From: Saccharothrix algeriensis
GTDB taxonomy: Bacteria; Actinomycetota; Actinomycetes; Mycobacteriales; Pseudonocardiaceae
Reading direction: 5' to 3'
Length of the DNA: 64,000 nt
Assembly: GCF_016907655.1 (NCBI RefSeq)
Contig: NZ_JAFBCL010000001.1
Span: 1,922,001-1,986,000, forward strand
The notes below the pieces were generated by a model. It had not been told where the DNA came from. It saw only the letters and a list, made by a program, of their open reading frames with translations, and did no database searches. Positions 50,357-59,740 of the stretch are shown here, piece by piece. The translations under genes and the position numbers were made by a program. Position 1 is the first letter of the stretch; every line of letters begins with the position of its first letter.

Positions 50357-51253
50357 CTAGAACCCCAGTCTACGGAGCTGCTTGGGGTCGCGCTGCCAGT
50401 CCTTGGCGATCTTGATGTGCAGGTCGAGGTACACGCGGGTGCCCAGCAGCTTCTCGATGTGCCGGCGCGCGGTGATGCCGACCTGCTTGAGCCGCTCCCC
50501 GCGGTGCCCCAGGATGATCGCCTTCTGGCTGGGCCGCTCGACGAACACGTTCGCGTGCACGTCGACCAGGTCGTCGCGGCCCTCGCGGGGCAGCATCTCC
50601 TCCACCACGACGGCGATCGAGTGCGGCAGCTCGTCGCGCACGCCCTCCAGGGCCGCCTCCCGGATCAGCTCCGCGACCAGGACCTGCTCGGGCTCGTCGG
50701 TCAGCTCGCCGTCCGGGTAGAGCGGCGGGCCCTCGGGCAGCTTGCCGACCAGCAGGCCGGCCAGCGCGTCGACCTGGTAGCCGCTCTGCGCGGACACCGG
50801 GATGAACTCGGCGAAGTCCATCACCTGCTGGAGCGCGAGCAGCTGCTCGGCCACCTGCTGCTGGCCCACGAGGTCGGTCTTGGTGACGATGCCGACCACC
50901 GGCGTGCGCTTGGCCACCTTCGCCAGCTCGGCGGCGATGAACCGGTCGCCGGGGCCGACCTTCTGGTCGGCGGGCACGCAGAAGCCGACGACGTCGACCT
51001 CCGACCAGGTCTCCCGGACCAGGTCGTTGAGCCGCTGGCCGAGCAGCGTGCGCGGCCGGTGCAGGCCCGGCGTGTCGACCAGCACGAGCTGCGCGTCGGC
51101 CCGGTGCACGATGCCGCGGATGGTGTGCCGGGTGGTCTGGGGCTTGCTGGAGGTGATCGCGACCTTGGTGCCGACCAGCGCGTTGGTCAACGTCGACTTG
51201 CCGGCGTTGGGGCGGCCGACGAAGCACGCGAACCCGGAGCGGTAACCATCCAT
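50357..51253 (-). CDS. era: GTPase Era
   Basis: A 298-aa ribosome-assembly GTPase. G1 GRPNAGKST, G3 DTPG, G4 TKTD (VTKTDLV) and the KH domain (RDELPHSIAVVVEE...ILGHRGERLKQVG) are complete. Era helps mature the 30S subunit by binding the 16S rRNA 3' end. ATG 51253 is used. It lies downstream of the ferredoxin-like and deaminase-like genes. Confidence 0.96.
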   Translation of the reverse strand: MDGYRSGFACFVGRPNAGKSTLTNALVGTKVAITSSKPQTTRHTIRGIVHRADAQLVLVDTPGLHRPRTLLGQRLNDLVRETWSEVDVVGFCVPADQKVGPGDRFIAAELAKVAKRTPVVGIVTKTDLVGQQQVAEQLLALQQVMDFAEFIPVSAQSGYQVDALAGLLVGKLPEGPPLYPDGELTDEPEQVLVAELIREAALEGVRDELPHSIAVVVEEMLPREGRDDLVDVHANVFVERPSQKAIILGHRGERLKQVGITARRHIEKLLGTRVYLDLHIKIAKDWQRDPKQLRRLGF

Positions 51254-51327
51254 CCGCCCATTGTCCCCGGCCCCGCCGACCACGCCCCTTCCGCCCCTGG
51301 ACTCGGCGCTTGGACTACCCCGCGCCC

Positions 51328-51353
51328 GGGGGCCGCGGCGCGCCGCGGTCCCC
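51328..51353. terminator. GC-rich hairpin after the ferredoxin-like gene
   Basis: The palindrome CCGCGGCGCGCCGCGG (51333-51348), extended by GGGGG and CCCC, lies just after the stop of the 51359 gene on the minus strand. Confidence 0.5.
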
Positions 51354-51358
51354 GGCGC

Positions 51359-51679
51359 TCAGCCCGGTCGCGGCGGGGCGACCCGGTGCAGCTCCAGCAC
51401 CGCCGGCAGGGGCCCGCCGGTGGCCAGCCACCGCTCCAGGTCGTCCATCACCGCCTCGTGCAGCACGAAGCCCAACCACACCGGCTTCGCGCCCGGCGGC
51501 TTCACCACCACGACGTTCGAGCTCGCGCACGCGTCCAGGCAGTCCGCCGTCCGCACGCGCACCCGGCCGCCGGAGCGCGCGGCGAGCGCCTCCAGGCGTT
51601 CGAGCTGCGCCTCGTGGTCGTGATCGGGGTGCTTGCGCGTGGTGCCGCAGCAGCAGCCGCGGCACACCGTCACCCGCAC
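51359..51679 (-). CDS. Thioredoxin-like [2Fe-2S] ferredoxin
   Basis: A 106-aa protein with the four-Cys pattern of thioredoxin-fold [2Fe-2S] ferredoxins: VCRGCCCGTTRKHP at the N-terminus and ADCLDACASSNVVVVKP near residue 48. The His-rich stretch HPDHDHE follows the first Cys cluster. Likely an electron carrier; partner unknown. It lies two bases after the deaminase-like gene on the same strand. Confidence 0.82.
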   Translation of the reverse strand: MRVTVCRGCCCGTTRKHPDHDHEAQLERLEALAARSGGRVRVRTADCLDACASSNVVVVKPPGAKPVWLGFVLHEAVMDDLERWLATGGPLPAVLELHRVAPPRPG

Positions 51680-51681
51680 CG

Positions 51682-52023
51682 CTACACGGTTTCCCGCAGG
51701 TCCCCGGCGGCGTCGACGCGGAACACCGGGGCGCCGGCCGTCAGGTCCCGCACCGCGGCGACGGACTCGGCGTCCACCGCGTCGGCCGCCGTCACCACGG
51801 CGGCGGCCTCCAAGCCCTCCGCGCCGCTGGACACCGCCGCGGCCACGGCCGCCTGCAGCGCCGTCAGGCGCAGCGACGGCAGGTCCACCGTCGTGGCCGA
51901 GTAGGTGCGCCCGTCGGTGTCGCGCACCGCCGCGCCCTCCGCCGCACCCGTGCGGGCGCGGGACGACCGCGCCAGCGTGATGATCTTCGCGTCCTCGGGG
52001 CCGAGCGTGTCCTGGTCAGTCAC
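51682..52023 (-). CDS. Cytidine deaminase-like protein lacking zinc ligands
   Basis: A 113-aa protein with the cytidine deaminase fold pattern (KIITLARSSRARTGAAEGAAVRD, YSATTVDLPSLRLTALQAAVAAAVSSGAEGLEAAAVV), but the CAE zinc motif is TAL and the PCxxC motif is absent. It is probably not an active deaminase. GTG 52023 has GGAAGGAA upstream and overlaps the CBS-protein stop by eight bases. It is a regular companion of era in actinobacteria (recollection). Confidence 0.75.
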   Translation of the reverse strand: MTDQDTLGPEDAKIITLARSSRARTGAAEGAAVRDTDGRTYSATTVDLPSLRLTALQAAVAAAVSSGAEGLEAAAVVTAADAVDAESVAAVRDLTAGAPVFRVDAAGDLRETV

Positions 52024-53317
52024 CGGGGGTTCCTTCCGCGCTGTGGTCACCGTTCAGCGGGCGCACCAGCACCGTCGTGATGCGCATCCGCCCGCGTTCG
52101 TCCTTGCCGCCCTCGGCCCGCATCCGCAGGCCCGCGATCTCCGCCTCCGTGCCCGGCAGGGGCACCCGGCCCAGGCGCTGCGCCAGCAGGCCGCCCACCG
52201 TCTCCACCTCGTGGTCGTCCAGCTCCGTGCCGAACAGGGCGTCCAGGTCGTCCACCGGCAGCCGGGCGCTGACCCGCACCGAACCGTCGGTCAGGTGCTC
52301 GACGGGCGGCCGGTCGTCGGTGTCGGACTCGTCGGTGATCTCGCCGACGATCTCCTCCAGGATGTCCTCGATCGTCAGCAGGCCCGCCGTGCCGCCGTAC
52401 TCGTCCACCACGATCGCCAGGTGGTTGCGCGAGAGCTGCATCTCGCGCAGCAGGTCCGCGATGGGCTTGGAGTCCGGGATGAACGACGCGGGCTTCATGA
52501 CCTCCGCCACGACCGTCCCGTTCGGCTCCTCGGCCAGCGTCCGCCGCACCAGGTCCTTGAGGTTCACCACGCCGACGATGTCGTCCACGCTGCCGCCGAT
52601 CACCGGCACCCGCGTGTAGCCGGTGCGCAGGGACAGCGCCAGCGCCTGCCGCACCGACTTGGCCTGCTCGATCCACACGATCTCGGTGCGCGGCACCATC
52701 ACCTCGCGCGCGATGGTGTCGCCCAGCTCGAACACCGAGTGGATCATCTCGCGCTCGCCCTCGTCCACCACGCCGCGCTCCTGGGCCATGTCGACCAGCT
52801 CGCGCAGCTCCACCTCGGAGGAGAACGGGCCCTCGCGGAAGCCCCGGCCCGGGGTGATCGCGTTGCCGACCAGGATCAGCAGCCGCGACAGCGGCCCCAG
52901 CACCCGGCCCAGCACGCGGATCGGGCCGGCCGCCACCAGGCTCACCGCGTACGGGTGCTGGCGGCCGATCGTGCGCGGCCCGACGCCGACCAGCACGTAG
53001 GACACGACCAGCATGCTCAGGCCCGCGACCAGCACGGCCACCCAGCCCGTCGAGATCAGCCGCAGGCACACCACGGTCACCAGCACCGTCGCCGACAGCT
53101 CGCAGCCCAGGCGCAGCAGCAGCAGCAGGTTGACGTGCCGGGGCCGGTCGGCCAGCACCTGGATGAGCCGGCGCGCGCCCGCCCGGCCCTGCCGCTGCAG
53201 CGCCTCGACGCGCGCCCTCGACACCGTGCCCAGCGCCGCGTCCGCGCCCGCGAACGCGCCCGCCGCCAGCACGAGCGCGACCGCCAGCACGAGCAGGCTG
53301 GTGGAGTCCCCCGTCAC
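52016..53317 (-). CDS. CNNM/CBS-domain hemolysin family transporter (CorC-like)
   Basis: A 433-aa protein: an N-terminal DUF21/CNNM membrane domain (about 1-140, four helices), a CBS pair (EVMVPRTEIVWIEQ...GYTRVPVIGGSVDDIVGVVNLKDL, then PASFIPDSKPIADLLREMQ...VDEYGGTAGLLTIEDILEEIVGEI) and a CorC_HlyC C-terminal domain. Likely divalent cation (magnesium or cobalt) transport or its control. Eleven bases separate it from ybeY upstream. Confidence 0.92.
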   Translation of the reverse strand: MTGDSTSLLVLAVALVLAAGAFAGADAALGTVSRARVEALQRQGRAGARRLIQVLADRPRHVNLLLLLRLGCELSATVLVTVVCLRLISTGWVAVLVAGLSMLVVSYVLVGVGPRTIGRQHPYAVSLVAAGPIRVLGRVLGPLSRLLILVGNAITPGRGFREGPFSSEVELRELVDMAQERGVVDEGEREMIHSVFELGDTIAREVMVPRTEIVWIEQAKSVRQALALSLRTGYTRVPVIGGSVDDIVGVVNLKDLVRRTLAEEPNGTVVAEVMKPASFIPDSKPIADLLREMQLSRNHLAIVVDEYGGTAGLLTIEDILEEIVGEITDESDTDDRPPVEHLTDGSVRVSARLPVDDLDALFGTELDDHEVETVGGLLAQRLGRVPLPGTEAEIAGLRMRAEGGKDERGRMRITTVLVRPLNGDHSAEGTPGD

Positions 53318-53327
53318 CGCGGCCGCC

Positions 53328-53882
53328 TCAGGCGGTCGGGTCGGGCCTGTCGGAATCCTCCAGGCCCACCGCCCCGAGCAGCTTCGAGTCGGCCTCGCGC
53401 TGCGCGGCGGTGCGCTCGGCCTCGGCGGCGGCGGTGCGGAAGTCGCCCAGGATCCGGTTCTGGAGGGTGAACATCTCGCGCTCCTCGGCGGGCTCGGCGT
53501 GGTCGTAGCCCAGCAGGTGCAGCACGCCGTGCACGGTCAGCAGGTGCAACTCGTCGAGCAGGCCGTGCCCGGCCTTCTTCGCCTGGTCCTTGGCGAACGC
53601 CGGGCACAGCACGATGTCGCCCAGCAGCGCCGGGCCCAGGCCCGCCGCGTCCGGCCGGCGCGCCGAGTCCAGCTCGTCCATGGGGAACGCCATGACGTCG
53701 GTCGGTCCGGGCAGGTCCATCCAGCGCTGGTGCAGGTCGGCCATCACGTCCAGCTCCACCAGCAGGACGGACAGCTCGGCCAGCGGGCTCACGCCCATGC
53801 GGTCCAGCGCGAAGCGGGCGGCGGCGACGATGGACGGCTCGTCCACGGTCACGCCCGACTCGTTCGCGATCTCGATGCTCAC
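53328..53882 (-). CDS. ybeY: Endoribonuclease YbeY (rRNA maturation factor)
   Basis: A 184-aa YbeY with the metal-binding motif [14 protein letters not shown] (HxxxHxxGYDH) near residue 120 and [10 protein letters not shown] near 65. YbeY matures 16S rRNA 3' ends and takes part in ribosome quality control. The GTG start lies five bases after the phoH stop. Acidic C-terminal tail as usual in actinobacteria. Confidence 0.95.
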   Translation of the reverse strand: MSIEIANESGVTVDEPSIVAAARFALDRMGVSPLAELSVLLVELDVMADLHQRWMDLPGPTDVMAFPMDELDSARRPDAAGLGPALLGDIVLCPAFAKDQAKKAGHGLLDELHLLTVHGVLHLLGYDHAEPAEEREMFTLQNRILGDFRTAAAEAERTAAQREADSKLLGAVGLEDSDRPDPTA

Positions 53883-53887
53883 GGCGC

Positions 53888-56044
53888 CTATCGTCCCCGG
53901 CGGTGCCCGTGCGACCGCGCGCCGGGTCCGGCGGCCTGCCGCCGGTCGTCGCCGAGGTCGCGCTCGTCCTGGTCGACCTGCCACTTCTCGTAGGCGTCCA
54001 CGATGTCCGCCACCAACCGGTGGCGCACCACGTCGCTGCTGGTCAGGACGGAGAAGTGGACGTCGTCCACGCCTTCGAGGATGTCCCTGACCACCTTGAG
54101 CCCGGACCGCTGCCCGCCGGGCAGGTCGACCTGGGTGACGTCGCCGGTCACCACGATCTTGGAGCCGAAGCCCAGCCGGGTCAGGAACATCTTCATCTGC
54201 TCGGGCGTGGTGTTCTGCGCCTCGTCGAGGATGATGAAGGCGTCGTTGAGCGTGTTGTGCGTCAGCAGGTAGTCCTCGGTGACGTAGAGCGAGTCGGCCG
54301 CCGCCACCTGGATGCACACCGCCTCGGACCGCCCGGCCGGCTCGATGGCGTCGATGAACCGCATCGGCCGGCCACCGCCGCCCGACGCCCGGTACTTGCG
54401 CCGCTTGCGGGTCAGGCGGAACGGCTCGACGCCCTCCGGGAGCCTGATGTCCAGGACGTAGGTGTCGTGGCGGTGGTGCACGGGGCGTCCACCGGCCAGG
54501 CCCGGCGTCCTGCCGCGGGCCGGGCGGCAGCGGACGTAGGCGACCCCGCCGAGGGACCGGACCAGGGCCAGCACGCCCTCGCGCAGCGCGGGCGAGGTGG
54601 TCGAGTACTGGACCCGGCACGTCCGGCCGAGCTGGGCCACCGGGCCGCCGTCGGCGTCCAGCAGCCCCTGGAGCAGGGCCAGCCGGACCTCCGCGGAGTT
54701 GTCCAGGTAGGCGTCGGGGACGAACTTCGTGTGCGAGCGCGTGCCGATCAGGCGCAACGCCCGCAGGGCGGCGGTGACCGGGTTCTCGATCGTGACGACG
54801 TCACCGGCGGCCCGGACCCGGTTGAGCGCGTAATCGGGGCCGCCCCGCCACCGCGCCGCGACACCGGGCAGCGCCGCCTCCAGCGCGAGGACCAGCTCCG
54901 GGTCCTCGGTGGCGAACGAGGGGGTGGTCGTGCCGGTCAGGCAGCCGTCGCCGAGCAGCAGCCCCAGCGCGTAGGGGTCGACGGGGACCTCGCGCTCCGG
55001 CCGGCACACCGGCGCGGTGAGCAGCGGAAGTTCGTACCGCCGGGCGTGCGCCGCGCGCAGGTTGCCGATCATCTCCTTGGTCTCGAGCACCCGCCACGGC
55101 TTGCCGCGGCGGCGGTCGGCGGCCGTCCGGACCGTCCAGAGGTGATCGCCGCAGCACAGGGTGGACGCCCCGTCCTGCGCGGTGACGCGGTAGATGTCCT
55201 TCTCGCCCTGCGGGTACACACCCAGCACCGGGGTCGGCTCGCCGTTCGAGCCGACGACCAGGTCGCCGACCCGCAGCTCGCCGATCGGCCGGAAGCCGTC
55301 GGGCGTGAGCACGTTCGCGTCGACCGGTTGCGCCCGCCCGCGCATGTAAGCCAGCGGGGCGACCTCGATCGTGCCGGCCTGGGTCAGGCGGGGGATCGAC
55401 TCCGGGTCGACCATGTCGTGCAGCGCGTCGTACAGGGGGCGCAGGTACGGGTCGATCTTCTCGTAGAGCGTGCCGGGCAGGTAGCCCAGCCGCTCGCCCG
55501 CCTCCACGGCGGGGCGGGTGAGGATGATCCGGTTGACCTGCTTGGCCTGGAGCGCCTGCACGGCCTTCGCCATCGCCAGGTACGTCTTGCCGGTGCCCGC
55601 GGGCCCGATGCCGAACACCACGGTGTTCTGGTCGATGGCGTCGACGTAGTGCTTCTGGTTCAGCGTCTTGGGCCGGATGGTCCGGCCGCGGCGCGAGATG
55701 ATGTCCAGGCTGAGCACCTCGGCCGGCGACTCGCCGGTGCCCGCGGACAGCATCGCGACGGTGCGGCGGACCGTGTCCGGGCCGATCTCCTGGCCGCGGC
55801 CGGCCAGGGTGATCAGCTCGGAGAACACGCGCTCGGCGAACGCCACGTCGGCCGGGCGGCCGGACAGGGTGATCTCGTTGCCGCGCACGTGCACGTCCGC
55901 GTCGAGCAGGTCCTCCGCGAGGCGGAGGTTCTCGTCGCGCGAGCCGAGCAGGGCGAGCACCGCGCCGTCGGGCACGGCGAACTTGGACTGGGCGTCGGCC
56001 GCGGCGTGGCCGGCCTGCGGCGTGGTGTCTGCGGTGTCGGCCAC
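53888..56044 (-). CDS. phoH: PhoH-family ATPase interrupted by an intein
   Basis: The precursor is 718 aa from GTG 56044 (VADTADTT). Removing 360 intein residues gives a 358-aa PhoH, the normal length. The extein has Walker [29 protein letters not shown], and after the intein [23 protein letters not shown] and [11 protein letters not shown]. The intein splits the conserved [19 protein letters not shown] segment at the ATPase core, so splicing is needed for function. PhoH is an RNA helicase-like ATPase that works with YbeY, whose gene follows by five bases. Confidence 0.93.
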   Translation of the reverse strand: MADTADTTPQAGHAAADAQSKFAVPDGAVLALLGSRDENLRLAEDLLDADVHVRGNEITLSGRPADVAFAERVFSELITLAGRGQEIGPDTVRRTVAMLSAGTGESPAEVLSLDIISRRGRTIRPKTLNQKHYVDAIDQNTVVFGIGPAGTGKTYLAMAKAVQALQAKQVNRIILTRPAVEAGERLGYLPGTLYEKIDPYLRPLYDALHDMVDPESIPRLTQAGTIEVAPLAYMRGRAQPVDANVLTPDGFRPIGELRVGDLVVGSNGEPTPVLGVYPQGEKDIYRVTAQDGASTLCCGDHLWTVRTAADRRRGKPWRVLETKEMIGNLRAAHARRYELPLLTAPVCRPEREVPVDPYALGLLLGDGCLTGTTTPSFATEDPELVLALEAALPGVAARWRGGPDYALNRVRAAGDVVTIENPVTAALRALRLIGTRSHTKFVPDAYLDNSAEVRLALLQGLLDADGGPVAQLGRTCRVQYSTTSPALREGVLALVRSLGGVAYVRCRPARGRTPGLAGGRPVHHRHDTYVLDIRLPEGVEPFRLTRKRRKYRASGGGGRPMRFIDAIEPAGRSEAVCIQVAAADSLYVTEDYLLTHNTLNDAFIILDEAQNTTPEQMKMFLTRLGFGSKIVVTGDVTQVDLPGGQRSGLKVVRDILEGVDDVHFSVLTSSDVVRHRLVADIVDAYEKWQVDQDERDLGDDRRQAAGPGARSHGHRRGR
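54254..55333 (-). mobile_element. Intein with LAGLIDADG endonuclease in phoH (class 3 signature)
   Basis: 360 codons from Ala1 ([20 protein letters not shown]) to the terminal THN, followed by extein Thr. There is no Cys/Ser at position 1. The Trp-Cys-Thr set expected of class 3 inteins is present: Trp66 in GDHLWTV (block B), Cys340 in AVCIQV (block F) and Thr358 in LLTHN (block G). Two LAGLIDADG motifs, [10 protein letters not shown] (about 123-132) and [10 protein letters not shown] (about 220-229), keep their catalytic Asp, so the homing endonuclease may be active. Confidence 0.9.
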
Positions 56045-56154
56045 GTGGCCTCGGGCCTGCTTCCTGCGCGTTCGCGCCGAACTGGGGTGTGCTTGTCGTG
56101 CTCCCACCGATGCTAGCCGCCCCCGCCAGCACCGCGCACCGGAGTAAGAAACCG

Positions 56155-56970
56155 GTGGACGCGGCGGGTGTACTCGAAGCCGTGGAGACCCTGCGCGCCC
56201 TGACCCCCGCCGACGTGCCCGCCTGCCTGGCGCTGGGCGCCGACCGGGGCTGGTCCCCGGAGGAGGCGAAGTGGCGGTTCCTGCTGCGGGTGGGCGCCGG
56301 GTTCGGGGTGTTCGCCGGGCCGGACCTGGTCGCCACGGCGGTGATCACCCGGTTCGGTGACGCGCACGCGGCGCTGAGCATGGTGCTGGTGGCGCGCGAC
56401 CACGCCGGGCGCGGGCTGGGCAGGCGGGTCGTCGAGCACGCCGTCGCGTTCGCGGGCACGCCGGTGGTCTCGCTGTACGCCACTTCGTTCGGCAAGCCGC
56501 TGTACGAGAAGCTCGGCTTCCGCTCGGTGGGCCGGACGACCGGGCACCTGGGCGTGCTGACCGCGCCGCCATCCGGGGTGAGCCGGCCGGTCGGGGCGGC
56601 GGACCGGCCGCTGGTCGTGGCCGAGGACGCGGCGGTGTTCGGGGCCGACCGGTCGGCGCTGTGGGCGGAGTTCTTCGACTTCGCCCGCGAGGTCCGGGTC
56701 TGCCCCGGCGGGTTCGCCGGCTCCTGGTGGAACACCGACCGGCTGGTGGTCGGCCCGGTGGTGGCGGACTCGGTGGGCACGGCGCGGGCGCTGATCGCGG
56801 ACGTGGCGGGCGGCGGTCCGGCGCGGGTGGACGTCGGCGACCCGCGGCTGGCGGCGTGGCTGACCGCGCACGGGATGCCCGCGTCGTTCGAGGTGGACCG
56901 GATGGTGCGCGGTGAGCTGAGCGGGGCGCGCGAGCGGCTCCGCGTGCCGGTGATGCAGGCGCTCGGATGA
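56155..56970 (+). CDS. GNAT acetyltransferase with YitH-like C-terminal domain
   Basis: A 271-aa protein. The N-terminal GNAT domain has the acetyl-CoA loop VLVARDHAGRGLGRRVVEHA near residue 80 and YATSFGKPLYEKLGFRSVGRT; the second half is a YitH/Acetyltransf_18-like domain (WNTDRLVVGPVVADS). The substrate is unknown. GTG 56155 is the likeliest start with GGAG ten bases upstream. Divergent from phoH. Confidence 0.83.
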   Translation: MDAAGVLEAVETLRALTPADVPACLALGADRGWSPEEAKWRFLLRVGAGFGVFAGPDLVATAVITRFGDAHAALSMVLVARDHAGRGLGRRVVEHAVAFAGTPVVSLYATSFGKPLYEKLGFRSVGRTTGHLGVLTAPPSGVSRPVGAADRPLVVAEDAAVFGADRSALWAEFFDFAREVRVCPGGFAGSWWNTDRLVVGPVVADSVGTARALIADVAGGGPARVDVGDPRLAAWLTAHGMPASFEVDRMVRGELSGARERLRVPVMQALG

Positions 56971-57033
56971 CCCGAACAGCCGGATGTGCCGGCCGTCACC
57001 CCGGGTCCACCATGGGGGTGAGGGGGTGGGGCC

Positions 57034-58437
57034 GTGGAGTTCGACCGCAGGAGGTTCCTCGGGGTCGCCGGCCTGGCCGTGCTGGGCGGCCGGGCCGGGC
57101 CGGGCGACGGGCCGGGCCGCGAGCGGGACTGGGAGCGGTTGCGGCGGGGTCTGGCCGGGAGGCTGGTGCTGCCCGGTGACGCCGACTACGACCGCGCGCG
57201 CAGCCCGCAGAACACCGTGTACGCCCACCGCCGCCCGGCGGCGGTGGCGCTGTGCGCCGACGAGTCCGACGTGGCCCGCTGCCTGGAGTTCGCCTCCGCG
57301 GAGCGCCTGCCGGTCGCCGCGCGCAGCGGCCGGCACAGCTACGCGGGCTACTCCGCGCCGCAGGACGGCCTGGTGGTGGACGTGGCCGCGCTCGACGGGG
57401 TGCGGCCCGGCGCGGAGTCGACCGTCGGCGCGGGCGCCGCGCTGATCGACGTCTACGAGGCGCTGGGCGCGGCGGGCCGGGCGCTGCCCGCCGGGACGTG
57501 CCGTAGCGTCGGCATCAGCGGGCTGGCGCTCGGCGGCGGCATCGGGGTCGTGGCCCGCAAGTACGGCCTGACCTGCGACCGGCTGCTCGGGGCGCGGGTG
57601 GTGACGCCGGACGGGTCGGTGCGCGTGGTGGACGCCGAGCACGAGCCGGACCTGTTCTGGGCGCTGCGCGGGGGCGGCGGGGGCAACTTCGGCGTCGTCA
57701 CGTCGCTGCGGTTCGCCACCGGCCCGGCGCCGGACCTGGTGCCGTTCGAGCTGCGCACGCCGCCGGGCGCGGCGGTGGACGTGCTCGGCGCGTGGCAGGA
57801 GTGGGTGGCCGACCTGCCCGACGAGCTGTGGTCGGTGTGCCGGCTGGCCTCCGGCCGGCCGCCGCAGGCCGTCGTGTCGGGCTGCCACGTCGGCCCGCCC
57901 GAGGCCCTGACCCCGCTGCTGGACCGGTTCGCGGCGAAGGTCCGGGTGCTGCGGCGCGACCTGCGGCCGATGGGCTACCTGGCCGCGATGCGGCACTACG
58001 CGGGCTGCCGGGGCGGTGGCTGCCCGCCGCCGGTCGGGACGCCGTTCGCGGCCTCGTCGCGGATGCTGCGGGCGCCGCTGGACCCGGCGCGGGCGGTGGC
58101 CCTGCTGGACGGCGCGCGGGCGACCGCGCTCCAGTTCGACTCGTTCGGCGGGGCGATCTCCCGGGTCGGCCCGGCCGACACGGCGTTCCCGCACCGGGAC
58201 GCGCTCGCCAGCGCCCAGGTCTACGTCAACGCCGCCGGGGTGGACGAGGCGCGCGCCCGGCGGGAGGTGGCCGTCGTGCGCGACGGGTTGGGGCTCGACA
58301 CCGGGTACGTGAACTACATCGACCCGGAGATGCCGGACTGGCGGCGCGCCTACTACGGCGACAACCACCCGCGGTTGCAGCTGGTGGCCCGCCGCTACGA
58401 CCCGGACCGCGTCCTGGCGTTCCCGCAGGGGATCTGA
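57034..58437 (+). CDS. BBE-like FAD-linked oxidoreductase, possible Tat substrate
   Basis: A 467-aa berberine-bridge-enzyme-type oxidase. It starts with a twin-Arg signal (DRRRFLGVAGLAVLGG). The FAD-binding domain shows RSGRHSYAGYS (His for covalent FAD) and GTCRSVGISGLALGGGIG (Cys for the second covalent link), so bicovalent flavin is expected. The C-terminal BBE motif YYGDNHPRLQLVARRYDPD is complete. Such enzymes oxidise sugars or natural products. Strong terminator follows. Confidence 0.9.
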   Translation: MEFDRRRFLGVAGLAVLGGRAGPGDGPGRERDWERLRRGLAGRLVLPGDADYDRARSPQNTVYAHRRPAAVALCADESDVARCLEFASAERLPVAARSGRHSYAGYSAPQDGLVVDVAALDGVRPGAESTVGAGAALIDVYEALGAAGRALPAGTCRSVGISGLALGGGIGVVARKYGLTCDRLLGARVVTPDGSVRVVDAEHEPDLFWALRGGGGGNFGVVTSLRFATGPAPDLVPFELRTPPGAAVDVLGAWQEWVADLPDELWSVCRLASGRPPQAVVSGCHVGPPEALTPLLDRFAAKVRVLRRDLRPMGYLAAMRHYAGCRGGGCPPPVGTPFAASSRMLRAPLDPARAVALLDGARATALQFDSFGGAISRVGPADTAFPHRDALASAQVYVNAAGVDEARARREVAVVRDGLGLDTGYVNYIDPEMPDWRRAYYGDNHPRLQLVARRYDPDRVLAFPQGI

Positions 58438-58448
58438 GCGCGCGGGCC

Positions 58449-58491
58449 GGCCCGTCCGGCGGCGGCGCACCGGGCCGCCGCCGGACGGGCC
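58449..58491. terminator. Bidirectional terminator, 18-bp stem
   Basis: Perfect 18-bp inverted repeat (58449-58466 with 58474-58491) and 7-nt loop between the convergent BBE oxidase and HIT genes. Confidence 0.8.
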
Positions 58492-58500
58492 TGCCCGCGG

Positions 58501-58842
58501 CTACGCCAGCGCGCCCAGCTGCCGCCCGCCCAGCAGGTGCAGGTGGGCGTGGAACACCGTCTGCCCGGCGTCCGCCCCGGTGTTGAACAGCAGGCGGTAG
58601 CCGCTGTCGGCGAGACCTTCGGCCCGCGCCACCTCCCCGGCCGCGCGGAACAGGTCGTCCAGGACGCCGGGAGCGGCGGCGGCCAGGGCCACGGCGTCCG
58701 GCGAGTGCAGCTTCGGCACCAGCACCACGTGCGTCGGCGCCTGCGGCGAGATGTCGCGGAACGCCGTGGTGGTCTCGGTCTCGTGCACGATCGAGGCCGG
58801 GACCTCGCCCGCGACGATGCGGCAGAACAGGCAGTCGGACAT
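58501..58842 (-). CDS. HIT-family hydrolase
   Basis: A 113-aa histidine-triad protein: CLFCRIVAGEVPASIVHET at the N-terminus and QTVFHAHLHLLGG with the HxHxH catalytic triad. HIT proteins hydrolyse AMP-linked or phosphoramidate substrates. ATG 58842. It is a regular neighbour of phoH/rsmE in actinobacteria. Confidence 0.94.
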   Translation of the reverse strand: MSDCLFCRIVAGEVPASIVHETETTTAFRDISPQAPTHVVLVPKLHSPDAVALAAAAPGVLDDLFRAAGEVARAEGLADSGYRLLFNTGADAGQTVFHAHLHLLGGRQLGALA

Positions 58843-58852
58843 GGCCCGCAGG

Positions 58853-59524
58853 CTATCCGGCCAGCCGCAGCGCGGCGTCCCGGCAGGTCTCCCAGGCGGG
58901 GGCGCCGGGGGTGATCAGGTCCAGGTGGCCGACGCCGGGCAGGGTGATCAGCTCCGCCCCGGAGGCCGCGGCGAACGCGGTGCTCTGCTCGACCGGCACG
59001 TCCTCGTCGGCCTCGCCGTGCACCAGCACCAGCGGCGGGCCGATCGGCAGCAGCTCCGCCGGCGACGCCTCCGCGTACCGCTCGGGCACCTCCTCGGGCG
59101 TGCCGCCGAGCAGTTCGGCCGCGCGCCGGGTGATCCGCGGGTGCTGCCGGAAGTCCAGGACGCCCGCCTGGGCCACGGCCCCGACGACCCGCGGGTGCCG
59201 GGCCGCCGCCCAGACCGCCAGGTGGCCGCCCGCCGAGTGCCCCAGGGTCACCACGTCGGCGTCCAGGGCGTCGATGGCGGCCAGGACGTCGTCCCCGGTC
59301 GCCGGCCAGCCACCGCCGCCGGCCACCCGCCGGTACTCGACGTTGAAGGCCCGCACGCCGTGCGCGACCAGGTCGGCCGCCAGGGGGCGGCCCAGCTCCA
59401 GCCCGTACCGCTGGTGCCAGAAGCCGCCGTGGATGACCACGACGACGGTCGACGGGCTCGGGCCCCGGGGTGTGGACAGCTCGCCGAACTGGCTCGGGTG
59501 GCTGCCGTAGCGAATGGGCGTCAC
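58853..59524 (-). CDS. Alpha/beta hydrolase (BD-FAE-like esterase)
   Basis: A 223-aa alpha/beta hydrolase with oxyanion motif VIHGGFWHQRYG, nucleophile elbow TLGHSAGGHLAVWAA and a late His (GVGHLDL), so the triad is complete. HGGFW and the small size fit the BD-FAE/kynurenine formamidase-like group. It lies ten bases upstream of HIT on the same strand. Substrate unknown. Confidence 0.85.
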   Translation of the reverse strand: MTPIRYGSHPSQFGELSTPRGPSPSTVVVVIHGGFWHQRYGLELGRPLAADLVAHGVRAFNVEYRRVAGGGGWPATGDDVLAAIDALDADVVTLGHSAGGHLAVWAAARHPRVVGAVAQAGVLDFRQHPRITRRAAELLGGTPEEVPERYAEASPAELLPIGPPLVLVHGEADEDVPVEQSTAFAAASGAELITLPGVGHLDLITPGAPAWETCRDAALRLAG

Positions 59525-59561
59525 CCGTCCAGCATCGCCCACGGGAGGGGGAGCGCGCAGG

Positions 59562-59606
59562 GCCGCGTCGCGGTGAGACCTGGGGGTCGCCCCACCGCGA
59601 CGCGGC
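59562..59606. terminator. Long-loop hairpin downstream of rsmE
   Basis: A perfect 14-bp stem (59562-59575 with 59593-59606) and 17-nt loop about 135 nt after the rsmE stop; probably ends the hrcA-dnaJ-rsmE transcript. Confidence 0.6.
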
Positions 59607-59740
59607 GACGCCGGACCGAGGGGGGAGGTGTCCGGCGAGTCCTGTGGTCTGAAGGGCTGAACGCGACTAGACCAATGCAACCCCTCAGGTCTTGAGCGTA
59701 ACCCCTCTTCGGGCGCTCCGCCAGAAGGCGCGGGCACCCA

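Noticed and set aside
59640..59680. Second DasR-like site (GGTCT...AGACCA)
   Set aside because: The two half-sites are about 20 bp apart and not in the contiguous palindrome DasR needs.
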